Positions 13,450 through 25,168 of a DNA stretch of 64,000 bases are shown here, piece after piece. Origin of the DNA: Mimachlamys varia (lineage: Eukaryota; Mollusca; Bivalvia; Pectinida; Pectinidae); the NCBI GenBank assembly GCA_947623455.1, contig OX392532.1:48115058-48179057 (forward strand). The letters run 5' to 3'. The notes beneath the pieces are model-generated. The model was not told where the DNA came from and did not search any database. It worked only from the letters and a program-made list of their open reading frames with translations. The stretch's first letter is position 1, and each line of letters opens with the position of its first letter. A program made the position numbers and the translations under genes.

Positions 13450-14936
13450 AAAAGCGCACCATATTTAACTTGTTCACCCCTGAAGGCACATTTGGACTCT
13501 TCCAAATACAAAGGTTGGGGGAGGCCATTATGAAGTTTCAAGGGCGATTAAATCAATATTTTGATTAATGCAGTGATAAATAGTATGCTGACGCTTTGGT
13601 GGAGTACACGCACCGTACTGATAAATATCTATTACCGGTATTTTCTTGTTCCTCTGAAACATTCAATACATATACATAAAACTCATTGAAATGTTATCAA
13701 GACAAGTAACATTGTCTCAAACTGTGAAACAGCAAGTGCATACACCAGACGGTCAATCTACACTGCATCTGAACATGATTCATCCTCTATGTTTAACATC
13801 TGATACGGAGCGCTTGTATTACTCGGCAATGTTGATAACTATACGACACGCAATCAATTAGATATCTAAACCCATTAATAATTTAATATCACTGTAACCT
13901 CGGACATTAAATCAGCGAGTCATTCGCAGTCTACCATTGTGTAAGGGAAACACGGATCAAATTTGTATTTTACAAAACAGATTGTTTAGAAGAACGCGAA
14001 TCCAATCTGGAAAATGATTTCTAAAGATAAATGAAAACTTCCATCTTGGTTTTAGTCTATACCATACCAAACTTTTAAATATATTGTACCTTCATGTAGC
14101 TCATCTTACCCAGATTTGATTCAAAATTCTCTTCCTGTCTATCATGTTTCTTGGTTCTCGACCTTTACCGAGATCAGATTTCTATTATAATAAACATTTA
14201 ATTGACTACAACCTTGAAATGGAAACACAAACTCTCTTAGTATAAATATAGCACAGGTAAAAGTTATGTATGACTCAAAACTAATACGGAAATATATAAG
14301 TCTAGTGATTATGGTCGACATTTCATCTATTGTTGCGAGAAACAAGATATTTTTCTTCGTAAACTGTGCGCCATGTCTAAACAACACACAGGCTCATGTG
14401 TATATTGTATTTAAAAGTAGTCAAATCGAAAATTCATTGCGATTTTTACAAGAAATGCTAAATGGTAAATCTATCACGTAAAAGACTTTTAAAGAAAACT
14501 TCTATATAAAACATTTAAAGTATCAATTGAAATCAACCAACGGCGTGTTATTGAACTTTGTGTGATAACATTTTGCATATTTTTTTTACTATTATAATAG
14601 ATTTTGCTTGCAAACCTGTATTGATTGACGCCTAATATTCATTATTTTATTCGTCCGATTATATATTATGTTACTCAAATATGCCCATTTGCAATAGAGA
14701 CAATGGCTTGCTGAAACACGTTTCACAACTAAACTTTATTGATGATAGTTTGTATCAGGGAAAAACACACGTTGTGGTAGTGTTTAAAGTCTTTGTAGTA
14801 ACTATATACGTCAGGAAAAACTATACCATTCTTTTAACAAAACTGTAGGAGAGGCGGGTTTCAATTTCGGAAATTGCATTTATCATTAGGGCATTATGAA
14901 TTATTACTGAACATCAACAACAAAAATACATATATT
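13450..14936. other. Non-coding, no feature seen
   Basis: AT-rich; the open frames at 14142-14481 overlap each other on both strands and show no domain. Confidence 0.55.
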
Positions 14937-15186
14937 GAAGCATTAACGAAACCCGAGGGACAAAATCTAAACAACGAAAAATTCACCCTTTTCCCTTGAA
15001 AAGGGATATCAGAGAATAAGATCAGGGCCCGTATTCATGAAACCGTTCTCATGATCAAGCATGGATTTCGTGCTCATGGCTTATTTCTTGTTCTGGCTAT
15101 AAATCATCTTAAGAATCTAATTTTGTCAAAGTTTTGGAAAAATGTTGAAGAGAATACGGGCCCAGGTGTTCCGGAAGAAAATAAAT
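14937..15186 (+). repeat. Truncated repeat X unit interrupted by a small MITE
   Basis: AGCATTAACGAAACCCGAGG, then GAGAATAAGATCA, resumes after a 139-bp insertion as GGTGTTCCGGAAGA. The join reproduces the uninterrupted AGAATAAGACCAGGTGTTCC of copy b read on its minus strand. Confidence 0.7.
15025..15163. mobile_element. Small MITE with GGGCCCGTATTC termini
   Basis: GGGCCCGTATTC at 15025 and GAATACGGGCCC ending at 15163 are perfect 12-bp inverted ends on a 139-bp element. It sits inside repeat X. The flanks suggest a 2-3 bp target duplication (CA or CAG), but overlap with the ends makes the exact size ambiguous. Confidence 0.8.
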
Positions 15187-15362
15187 AAGAGAAATACCGA
15201 AGCGTTAACAAAATCATAATCCAAACTCAAAATCGATTAAACCAGTGGCAAAATATGAACAAAGGAAAGATTCACATGGAGACCCTTGCAAAAGTACAAA
15301 AGAATAAGACCAGATGTTCCGGAAGAGTAAGCGTCTTCTGCTTCATCGACGACACCCGCCAT
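15187..15362 (+). repeat. Dispersed repeat family X, copy a
   Basis: Landmarks are CCGAAGCGTTAACAAAATC, CCAAACTCAAAATCGATTAA, TTCCGGAAGAGTAAGCGTC and TTCATCGACGACACCC. The same sequence occurs inverted at 34924-35095 and in part at 28383-28500. A truncated unit precedes it at 14937-15024. The family is unknown and no terminal structure is obvious. Confidence 0.75.
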
Positions 15363-15419
15363 GTAAATCTTTGTCACATCCGTCTTCTGCAAATAAATGT
15401 CACGTCCTCAAAGGCATCG

Positions 15420-17594
15420 CTCACAATCACCAGTAGGCATGCATAGCAATGACGTCCACCTTCACAAGATAAATGAGATCATGCGAACATTTCAAATTTC
15501 ATTGCGATTAGGAAGTATCGTTAATCGAACCATTTAGAAAAAAATATGTTTATAATGTTTATCAGAAGCGACAATGAGTTATTATCAGTCCATGTGTATC
15601 GACACAGTTGATCTCGGTAATCTGGGATTAGTGGGGGATTAGTCGACTTTCTGAAGGACGTTTTTACCCTAGGCCATTATATCTATTTCTGTGTTAAATA
15701 AAATGTTTCCGATCTGATTGTATATATACAAGAGATACAAAGTATTCGTTTGTTTATTACTTGTTAAGTGCTGGTTACGATCTCCACTTGACCGCCATCT
15801 TGATTACGATGATAAGCTAATAAGCCGAATGATTTATTTATACGAAGGTGTCTGGACAAGAAACGAATGCCAGTATTTGACAATGAGAATATTAAAGAAA
15901 GTCATTTCAGTGTTAAACTGTTTGCAGTGGGAACATATGCTCTGCTGTTCTGTATTTATTTCAAATTACAAACCATATACTTTGGAATTGATTTGAAAAT
16001 TAATTTAAAACTCATCAATAAGCGTGCTTGATGAGGTATTCCATTGTGTGATATGAATTACGCAAAAATGTCAGTTTCAAGTTGGAATATATTCACCCAT
16101 TCATGAAATAGACTAAGATTGACAGTGAAATAGACATAACTGGACATCGACACTGCTTCTTGGTGAATATGGAACGCCCGGAATGTGATGTAATATACCT
16201 TTGTATGGTGCCATAATTCCAGGGATTACGTTGAGTGCGCCCTTAAGTTTATGAGCACTCCCTCGGGATCTAGATGGGTATCGTGGTATCAAAGCAAGTA
16301 GATTTACACGTACACGTAAGTATATGTATGGAATACCTATCTCGCTGACCATTACACTATAGCTAGGATCGGTTCTATCAAGAACTCTTTCAGTGCTTGT
16401 CCAGATTTGCTCCAATCACCAGTAGTTTTATTACTTTGATATATAGACAGACATTTAATGATTAAATATGCGATTTTAGAGAAAGTTTACGAGATAGGTC
16501 CTGATTCGCTATGACGCGTCGCTATATAAAAGTGGAAGTGTTAACAAAAATTCCTTGTAACATGATGCATTTCTTCACAAATTCTTCTATGAGATACATG
16601 TGTAAAGCGTAAACAAAAGCATAACCCACAGAAAAAAATTAATCGAAAGTTGTTTTATTCTGATGAAAGGAATTCGTTTTGAAATGGTATGAGTTAGCTT
16701 GCATGAAATTCATTTCCAGACGACAAATATCTAGTTAGTAATGGAATTCCATGGTTATATATTTGCATTTTGTTTCATGTTTATGGCTTGATCAATGTTT
16801 CAGAATTATGATGAATTGACAATTTTGATAAAAGAATGACCATTTACATACAAACGCCCATGCAACCTTAGAAAAAAAATGTCTGGCAAAACAAATATGT
16901 GGGGTGTGGTTAGACGTGGGATTTTAGTCAGCCGTATTAAATAAAATCATTTATATCTAGAATTACATTCTCTCCGTCAGTATAAGTCGTTGATAGACGC
17001 CCGTGTGTTAAATACCTGTATTAAATGTATCGATACATCCCATAATTTTGTAGAGAGGAGCTTTGTGTTCATTTCAATTCTCTTGTCTGTAGGCAAGGCC
17101 CCTTGAAATTGACGCACTCAGCGAAATCAATTTCACAGCTAATACCCCGAGTGAGCTCGTCGATCAAAGCGGATACGCGAATATACATGCACTTATTTTC
17201 CTGATAAAAGTTTCAAGTTAAGATAAAAATCCTTTACAGGACTTTTGAGAAGCATATCGTAATGGGTTTCTATTTCAGTATTTTGTTGGTGCGTTCATTT
17301 TTAGTATGCAGATATCCATGTTTTTGTGTAATATTCGAGTAGGTAATTTTGCGGATAAGTGACTTCTTCTCTTTAGATCCATTTGATACATTCAGCTGGG
17401 TCGCTTTAATGCACACGAAGACCAAGTGAGAGAGAAACTGACTTGGAGGGTATGTTTAAATGTAAAAGTATTAATGATATTCAAAACAAATTTATAACAT
17501 GAATCTTCAAATGAAAAAAAAATAAATAAATCAACGAACGAAACTTTTTAACATAAAGGTTCGTTCATACGAATCGCGACAATCGTGTGTATCG
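15420..17594. other. Non-coding, no feature seen
   Basis: Only short unsupported open frames (15718-15996, 16113-16415). Confidence 0.55.
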
Positions 17595-17817
17595 GTCTGA
17601 ATCACAGGGACCTGAGAATTAGTTACAGCTAGTTTTGGACCTAAAATAGAGTGCCCCCCTTGATGGTCAAAAAAAGCTTTAATTACCATTGAGGGGGCAT
17701 TTTTATCGAAAATTGATCTTAACCCCCTCCCCCCTCCAATGTGTAAAAATACTCTTAACATCATATTTTAGGACCAAAACTAGCTGTAACAAATTCTCAG
17801 GTCCCTGTGGTCTGAAT
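17595..17817. mobile_element. hAT-like MITE with 8-bp target duplication
   Basis: The element spans 17603-17809 (207 bp), with perfect ends CACAGGGACC and GGTCCCTGTG and inverted-repeat arms continuing through GAATT.GTTACAGCTAG and TTTTGGACCTAAAATA. It is flanked by GTCTGAAT at 17595-17602 and 17810-17817. An 8-bp duplication with CA(C)AGGG-type ends is characteristic of the hAT superfamily. It has no coding capacity. Confidence 0.9.
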
Positions 17818-18942
17818 GGCTGGCTGGGCAGAGTTGGAAAACAATAGAACAAGAAATGATGCGTCTGGGGAAAAGGGTTGGATTGGTAGATACACGCAAG
17901 TGTTGAAATATGCCCACAATATTTCAATGGCAAAGTATTCAGTCAAACGTCGTCCATATGTCTAAATATAATATGCAGTAATGGGAAGAGTTCGTGCACA
18001 ATTTTGTTTTGCAATCGACAGGAGAATTACTTTTCAAAAACTAGTCAGTTGGATTGAAATTTGTATTATATTACAAATATAAATAATAAATAGATCAAAT
18101 TCGTGTGTCACAATTATGTTAATATGTATTGTCTATTAAATTGAATTATCTGCAGTGTTGTGTTTCGAATTTAAATATCAAATTATTCTGTAATATCTTA
18201 ATTAAACCGCCCGGTTAAGCTGACAATGCGTTTTAAACCATTAACAGGTATATCTTAAAAAATAGTCACTTATCGATAATATAAGCAGAACGAAAGAAGT
18301 TTAACAAAACTGTGTCCATTCATGTCGACCTGTTTTAGATACCTCATTCTACGTGAAATACATGTAAATATACATCAGCTGTATAGTCTGGGAATGTAAA
18401 GGGATGTGTTCTCAAAACATTTATTTTGTTTACCAGTAAACATTTTTATCTAGATAAACATACATATATGTCATTTTTGTCTGGCTGTAAAAATAGCATG
18501 CTTCTGTTTGTTATTCATGGATGCATTTTGAACAGTTTGACGAACACATTTTTTATACTCGGCCACAGACGAAAACGAGAATAGCAGTTCGGCAATAAAT
18601 AATGATCAAAAAAGATTTTTTTTGTATTCATAACTGAGCCGAGTGATATTAACCTGTACAAAGTTAAAAGGCCACAGGCCTAGTCAGTTAAGAACAGGTA
18701 ATCGTTTTTCCTTCAGCTTTAGGTGTCGTTCGGTTCAATAAGGCTATAAAAAATTCCCGTTTTAAATAACTCTTGAAGATATCGACATATTTTAACTTAA
18801 TTAAAACCTAAAATGAGCATGTGTTAGCTTTCACAAGTGTTTGAAGTACAAACGATATCATGTGTTAAGTGACCATTTAAAACGTAGAGATTTTCTGGAA
18901 TTTTGTTTGAATTAACGCTATCACTGGTTTCTCTACATATGC

Positions 18943-19178
18943 CACAGAGGCATGATAATTTGTTACACCTAAATCTGAACATAAGCTTAGGTGTTTTAGA
19001 GTATTTTTTTTTCTTTTTTACTTTTTGTGGGATTCAGATCAATTTTCGATAAAAACTATTCTGGAATTTTATCAGAAAATGATTTAAACACCCCATCCCA
19101 CACCAAAAAATAAGTATAGAAAAAAAATACCTTCTTTTAGTTCCAAATGTAAAAGTAACAACTTGCCAGACCCCTGTG
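18943..19178. mobile_element. Diverged hAT-like MITE copy
   Basis: It starts CACAGAGGCATGATAATTTG and ends GCCAGACCCCTGTG. Inner arms GGTGTTTTAGAGTA and a TTTAAACACCCCATC block are partly inverted. It shares the ATCAATTTTCG centre with the copy at 17603 and is older. No clear target duplication remains. Confidence 0.6.
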
Positions 19179-20235
19179 TTATTTTCTACCCATGACTTGA
19201 TTTGACTGTGAATTTTTAATTGATTTCAAATTTTTCTTTTTCTAAATATTCACGACACTGCAAAAAAGTGGTTGTATATTTCAATACGCAATATATATTA
19301 TGAATATCAATCGAACGTACTGTACCACAGGCATGTCGGATATATGATATATACACAGCGTCCGGTGATCAATATAAACAAGTGTTTCAAACTTATTAGA
19401 AGTTATTAATATTTATCAATGACAATTTCTGACTTATGGTGATAACAAACCATTGATCGGTTTTCATAAACTAATACTGACGTTTTTGAGGTAGACACTA
19501 TATTTGATTAACCCCGTTAACCCGCCTTACATTTCTTTACACCTGTCTGGGGTCGTTATACCTATAAACATCTGAGACTACCTGTAAACATATGTATAAT
19601 TTATGGCGATGTTGATCAAACAACCCGAACAGGATCGGTTTTCTGTTGACATCCTTACAGAATTCGAAATGACTTACAAGATTTCCTTTGTATATGTAAA
19701 ATAAATGACATGTTTTGACAGAGGGTCGTAAACGGCACCGTACCTGGGTTAGTTGACTCGACCCGACCTTTATTGACAATTTCAGAATTGATTGGGTATC
19801 GATCCAAAGATCAATAAACATAGATCTAGAGGTGTCGCTATGTATTGCCGTCACATGTACGTGCCGAGGAAATATGATGAAAGAACATACGCATTCTTTA
19901 ACCTAAACACATGTCCGGCTTCCCTCGCTAATGTCTCCCGGTCACGCTCAAACGCAGTATACGCAATGGTGCGAGGAAAGTTTCATGTTGAGATCGATTT
20001 CAAAATACCATGGACCGTTCAATACATACAAGGTACTTATGTGCACCCTAGCTTTTTATGTGCTTTTTACATTGATTAAAAATCTGGATGGAGACATCTG
20101 ATAAGTTTATATTAGGTTTGTCCAGCAATTGTTCCGTTTGAAAGGTACATTGTACATGTGAATGTAAAAATATTCTGAAGTATATTCCTCTTCTTTTCGC
20201 TAACTCTACTGTCGCCTCAAGTCTACCCTTTCCCA

Positions 20236-20484
20236 TTGACCCTACCCTGTATTCCCCCTCCCCTACCTTCCCTAAACTTCTCCCCACCCCACCCCATTCC
20301 GTTGCTCCCCTTCTCCTATCAATGCGTCTCATTCTTCTTCTCTCTGCCCCTCGACTCTTCCCCCTCCTTCTGTTTCATTCCCGTCTGCTCGCCCTTTCTC
20401 CCCTTAACTCCTCTCCCCTCACCTCTCCAGTTCTTTTCATGCACTGCCCAGCTTTCTCGCCATCTCCTTTCTCTTTTTAAATAA
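20236..20484. repeat. Pyrimidine-rich (CT) tract
   Basis: About 250 bp of almost pure C/T with runs such as CCCCTCCCCTACC on the + strand. The overlapping open frames on both strands are compositional artefacts. Confidence 0.75.
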
Positions 20485-20754
20485 TTTTACGTAACTTTTA
20501 AACTTGTGTTTGTGTTTAATTTCAACAAAGAAGTCAGGAATGTGAGCCGGTGTGTTAGATCCCTAGGACCTTTGTTTCGTAATACCGTTATAGTTTCCAT
20601 TTAAGCTTCGCGTGGGGCTACGTGCGAGACTTGTACTGTTAGACCGACCTGACCCCTGGCGGCTGATTGCGTGTGACTTTTACATAGTGTTAGTAAGATA
20701 AGGCCATATTTTGTCTTTGGTAAATGTAGCGAAATAAAACTATTCCTTGGACTG

Positions 20755-20832
20755 GTTTACGGAAGCCCATTGCGACCAAAGGTTTACGGAAGCCTATTGC
20801 GACCAAAGGTTTACGGAAGCCCATTGTGACCA
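20755..20832. repeat. 27-bp tandem repeat, three units
   Basis: GGTTTACGGAAGCCCATTGC plus GACCAAA is repeated three times with single substitutions. Confidence 0.85.
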
Positions 20833-20932
20833 TACAGATGTCCTTAACATACGAAGTCCGATATGTACCATCACATTCTCTCGTTTCACGCCCAAAACCT
20901 TCTGCTTAATAAAATCAGAAACTTGAGAAAGA

Positions 20933-21020
20933 GGAACGGCCAGACCGGGGCTCGAACGCGAGACTTATGAAATTTAGACGAACACACTACCAACTGAGCT
21001 ACATATGTACCTGGTCGGCA
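20933..21020 (-). repeat. tRNA-derived SINE head, first of a pair
   Basis: On the minus strand, an A box like GTAGCTCAGTTGGTAGTG and a B box GCGTTCGAGCCCCGG are correctly spaced. The acceptor stem does not pair, so this is a SINE head rather than a functional tRNA gene. Confidence 0.65.
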
Positions 21021-21179
21021 ATGATTGTTCCAGACCAGTTCCGTTGCATTCATCCCTCCTTTTTTTCAAGTCTTCACTCCCGAAGACACAACTTATCTAC
21101 ATTCGTAATTCGAGTATCCTTTTGCTAAGCGTACTTGCAATCCTTTAAACAAGGGTTGGGCAAACTTGCAAAATTCGTA

Positions 21180-21290
21180 ACAGGAGAAAATGTTACGGCC
21201 AAACCGGGGGTTCGAACAAGGGACCACTCTAACTCTGGACGAACGCTCTACCAATTGAGCTGCCTGATCACCGATCCAACGAGATACGAT
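21180..21290 (-). repeat. tRNA-derived SINE head, second of a pair
   Basis: On the minus strand it has CAGCTCAATTGGTAGAGCG and TTGTTCGAACCCCCGG, followed by TTTGGCCGTAAC. It has the same orientation as the head about 250 bp away, but the two differ enough to be separate insertions or an old duplication. The open frames over it are not genes. Confidence 0.65.
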
Positions 21291-22713
21291 CACGAAATAG
21301 AAAAGACTTTGGTACATATGTAGCGATTCCGAGTATCTTAGAACTTATCCTCCAAGAGAGGGATATGAATCTCCTAAGATATTAAGTTATTTGCCAGATA
21401 ACGGTCTTTTCATCTCTAAAATATTTATGTAAATTTGTTTGTTTTCCTTTATAGATTGTCTCGTAGCTTTAATAGCACCTCTATTCAACTAAACTTTAAA
21501 ATTGATTTTAATCGGATAGTTCAACCCGGTGATATCAAATAATTTTACCTGAAGGACATCGAAATGTATTGATTACAGTCACATAATCTTCAATTCTTAC
21601 CCAAAATGCACGAATTATTGAAACCACGAACCTTAAAAATAGGTTTGGGGAAAATGATAAATTTCATTTTTCGATATGGATATATATAGACAATAACTTT
21701 GCCTGTGTTTTTACGTATTATTTTACGACCAAATTAGTTGCCTGTTCCGTATTGGTTTCCGTACTCAAAGAGGTAATCAATCCCGGGTCTGTGTTGATTG
21801 TGTTCGATATCGTTGTTCCCCGATGTGATACGTCTCAGGGCAATAAATAACTGTAGACTTTCTTAATATACAAGCTAGCGTGAGTGGGACCAGTTATATA
21901 CCTGGTCTTACCTTTGTTCTTTGTGGTAGGATTGATAAAATATCCCCGGAATTACAGGTGAAAACAGGTGTGTTATGCTTAGAGTATATCGGACCAAATA
22001 CCTGTATGCGTCAGGTGCTGAATTTATTGCGTTCCGTATTTTCAGTTTCGATTTGTATATTATTTGCTGTGGAAGCCGAGCGAGTTCATGGTTAAGGTCG
22101 TAAGAGTTATGTCCCTTGCATGACTAGATGGCCTGGTTTTCGAGTAAAAACGGCCATGTACATAATTATCTTTATACAAGTAAGTGTGTTTTACTAGTGC
22201 AACTCTTTGATAAAACATTATATAACATTAAAAAAAAATAAAGTAATCTTTCTTCCCATTTCTATATAAAAAAGGGAAAAAAAATTAAAAAAAAAAAAAA
22301 CAACAGGTAGACCTGTCTCTGAAAGCCGTCACCAGGTGTGAACACACTTTTGGTTTTAAATCAATATTTATAATTAAGTGACAGTTACGACTAGATACAA
22401 CATATACCAGTAAATATAGAATGTATGCACGTTTTGACACAAGTACAATGTGTCGTCTGCTCACCCCAGCCTTGTGTAGTACAAGCTTCATTGTTTGCCA
22501 TTTATAAATGGTTGTAAGAATATCGATACATTCCTTGGTAGACAAACAAAACCGGTTTTCAGTCATTGATTTTCCTTTCCATTTGACACAGTCTATTATT
22601 ATAAGTAGCTTATTATTGAGAGGGAAAGCTTATTGTAACAAATAATTTCATTTCCTCAAATTGGCTGCTACAGTACCGAAATGCCCGGTCGTGCGTGCAG
22701 TGCGATTTGCTAA
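21291..22713. other. Non-coding, no feature seen
   Basis: A-rich stretch near 22260-22300; otherwise featureless. It lies directly upstream of the proposed acidic first exon, so a promoter could be here, but no convincing element was seen. Confidence 0.5.
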
Positions 22714-22755
22714 TTTTTAGATTTACAAACTTTTTATATGAAACTTTTCTGTGAA

Positions 22756-22836
22756 ATGGATTTTAATGAGGACGAAATCGTCGATGATAGCGATGACGCT
22801 TGTTCTGTGGCAGAATCGTGTTATATTCAAATATGT
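22756..22836 (+). CDS. Proposed alternative acidic first exon of the GAS2-like gene
   Basis: An ATG at 22756 (G at -3, G at +4; another in-frame ATG at 22738) opens MDFNEDEIVDDSDDACSVAE and seven more residues, SCYIQIC, followed by a gtaagc donor at 22837. It ends in phase 0, as required by the GAR exon at 23197, across a 360-bp intron. The peptide is very acidic and matches no CH-domain sequence. If real it makes a 1479-residue isoform without the actin-binding domain. It could instead be an internal linker exon: a taatttttag acceptor at 22720 keeps the frame open. The fit of phase and splice sites is the only support. Confidence 0.33.
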
Positions 22837-23196
22837 GTAAGCTTTTCTCATTGATATCCGAATTTTTTTTTATCACATAATTGATAAAAAGTTTCCATTT
22901 ACAATGTACCACTCTCTACGAAAACATCGAACTCAAAACCGAAACTCCGATTTTGCTGAAAACTATTTCCATGGATTTTTTCATTGTATTAGCAAGATTT
23001 ATTAGTGTGTGTTTTTTTTGCTATTATGTTTTCAAATTTCATGATTGCTACGTATTGGCGCATGCACACATCTATGCAACTCACCATTTTGAAGTGTTTT
23101 GGCAGAAAATCTTATTTCTAAATTATTGTTTATTTCGTGATACATATAACTGTTCGATTATATTTGCTTATGTTGATTTCCATTCATGTTTTACAG

Positions 23197-23304
23197 GTGC
23201 AGGAATTGGCGGGAAGATGTACTTGTCCAGTCCAGTTTCCAATTATCAAAGTCGGGGAAGGGAAATACAAGATCGGGGACTCGCAGACGCTTGTATTTGT
23301 CCGG
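23197..23304 (+). CDS. Gas2l: GAS2-like protein, internal exon: first half of GAR domain
   Basis: This exon encodes 36 residues (numbered 1-36 here), from [10 protein letters not shown] through [19 protein letters not shown] to VFVR. They match the first half of a Gas2-related (GAR) domain. The Cys-x-Cys after GR is the first zinc-ligand pair of the family. The acceptor is ttttacag just before 23197 and the donor is gtaagt at 23305; both ends are phase 0. In GAS2L proteins the GAR domain binds microtubules and works with an N-terminal actin-binding CH domain to crosslink actin and microtubules. The CTCP..FP..KV.EGKY.(V/I)GDS pattern, and the next exon, fit GAS2L1/GAS2L2/pigs better than spectraplakins (MACF1, Shot), whose GAR domain differs at these positions. 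The longer open frame around this exon (22881-23363) is mostly intron. The upstream coding exon is uncertain. The family assignment is firm; the paralogue is not decided. Confidence 0.93.
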
Positions 23305-23511
23305 GTAAGTCTTTACAGCCTCGTAGTGAGTTTTTAATGGATATCGTTGTCTTGACAACATGAAGAGTCGTTTAAGCTACACGATTGTACATCCATGATC
23401 ATTTTCAAGCATTTCTCACGTTCAATACCATTGATAAACAAAGAAAAGTCTAGCATCATGAATCAAGCCATATATAAAATCAGAAAAAATCGCCTATACG
23501 CATGTATGTGC

Positions 23512-23719
23512 CACAGGGACCCGAGATTTTTGTTACAGCTAGTTTTGGACCTAAAATAGGTTGTTTAGAGTAATTTTACACATTTGGGGGATTAAGATAA
23601 ATTTTCACTCAAAGGTCATATATTTTATGACCAATCTTAACCCCCCAAATGTGTAAAATTACTCTAAACACCCTATTTTAGGTCCAAAACTAGCTGTAAC
23701 AAATTCTCAGGTCCCTGTG
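23512..23719. mobile_element. hAT-like MITE, intron 1 copy
   Basis: The CACAGGGACCC start and GGTCCCTGTG end, with arms TTACAGCTAGTTTTGGACCT / AGGTCCAAAACTAGCTGTAA, form an almost complete hairpin. It begins 208 bp after the GAR exon donor. The flanking 8-mers match only in their first four bases (GTAT), so the target duplication has decayed or is absent. Confidence 0.85.
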
Positions 23720-23896
23720 GTATACATGTACTATTGAAGCCTGGCGCCATTCCTAGTATATACTGTGCATGTGACACCCAGTTTGTGGTGCTTTCAAACA
23801 ACACCAAGAAAATAGATCAAAACTTAATCCCATACACCAATCAAACCTCAACATGTGACCACTTCCAGTAAGAGAGTCTGTAATTGAAAAGCGGTT

Positions 23897-24060
23897 AGTC
23901 GTCTGACAATCGTGGATTTGAGACCTGCATAGAGCAGTTGCCAGGTACTGGCCGTAGGTTCGTGGTTTTTCTCCGGGAACTCCGGCTTTCCTCCATCACT
24001 AATATATACCTAGCGACCACTTGTGTAAAGAAACCACAGAGTTCATAAGGACAGCCTTTA
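23897..24060 (+). repeat. SINE with decayed tRNA head, intron 1
   Basis: GAGCAGTTGCCAGGTACTGG, CGTGGTTTTTCTCCGGGAAC and TCCGGCTTTCCTCC are the central domain shared with the copy at 42336. The head still shows TGGATTTGAGACC in the B-box position. Confidence 0.75.
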
Positions 24061-24104
24061 AAAGGTTTGGCTGTACAATTCTGTACTACATGTAATTATA
24101 TTAA

Positions 24105-24310
24105 CACAGGGACCCGAGAACTTGTTAAAGCTAGTTTTGATTCTGTAAATTAAAGTATTTAGAGCAATGCTACACTTTTTGGGGTTTAAATCAATTTTCG
24201 TTAATATACCCCTACCATAGCATTTAAGACCAATGAGCGGCGGGAGGGGGGTTCTTGTCCATCGAAAGCCCCAATTCGTCTAATGATACCCCTATGTGTC
24301 ATAGTATACT
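24105..24310. mobile_element. Truncated hAT-like MITE copy, intron 1
   Basis: CACAGGGACCCGAGAACTTG and AAAGCTAGTTTTGAT match the left end of the 17603 family, then AATCAATTTTCG. The right terminus is not recognisable. Confidence 0.5.
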
Positions 24311-24617
24311 TAGACCCAAATATATATATGTACCATGTGATTGATTCTCAAATTCAATTATCTGCCTCATTATCGGCCTCGGTCTCCTTTACGTACATAT
24401 ATACAGTTCATCATGTTTATATGTAGAACTGAGAACATATATCGTAAAGGTGTCAATTTCACATCCCCTTCAAGTTGGTCTTACATATTTGTCCTCACAT
24501 GGACATGGGCAATCGATTTAATTAGAAATCGATGCAGGTAGATTCGGGTTAACGAGACTAGGTATACACACAGCAAGGATCAAACATCTAGGCAGGCTTT
24601 AAACCAGTATGTCCCAT

Positions 24618-24690
24618 GGTTTAAATTGATCTGTATGTCCATGTTTAAAGTGATCTGTATGTCCATGTTTAATGTGATCTGTATGTCCTA
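24618..24690. repeat. 24-bp tandem repeat, three units
   Basis: GTGATCTGTATGTCCATG followed by TTTAAA repeats three times with small changes. Confidence 0.75.
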
Positions 24691-25168
24691 TCTTTAATAT
24701 GAATGCAACACAGACTTTGTTTTTAGCTGACAAAACTACATTGATAGATTATTGCACTACAACCTGGAATGCACAAAGGAGAAAATTATAAACTATAAGA
24801 AATATCCAAAAGGAAGGAAAGACATGACAAACAAGGTCTTAAAAACGTTTAAAGTATACACACTGTACGATGTATACATTTGTATATATATCACGTACAT
24901 GTTTATATACAGAGAGCGTCATTTCGGGGCAACTGTGAAGTGCCCCCCCCCCCTCCACTCATACCCCCCACAACCGATCTTTGTTGGACCAACAGGGTGA
25001 TTTACATGCAATGCAGTAAATTATCAGTTCATACTTTTGCCTTATAAGAGAAATATCTAATCATTGGAATACAATTAAAATTTGATTTTGTCTAATCAGA
25101 AACTCTAACTGCCCATGTGTAGATAATAATGTGGGATTGCTGCATGGGTCATCGGAAATCACAGACGG

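Noticed and set aside
20236..20484. Pro/Leu/Ser-rich open frame
   Set aside because: A compositional artefact of a pyrimidine tract.
20933..21290. Functional tRNA genes
   Set aside because: A and B boxes are present but acceptor stems do not pair and anticodon arms are irregular, so they are SINE heads.
22681..22713. Short frame MPGRACSAIC, reminiscent of a THAP-type start
   Set aside because: It stops after ten codons and has no further zinc-coordinating residues or donor.
22881..23363. 160-residue open frame overlapping the GAR exon
   Set aside because: It runs in a different frame from the GAR-coding frame across the exon and mostly covers intron.
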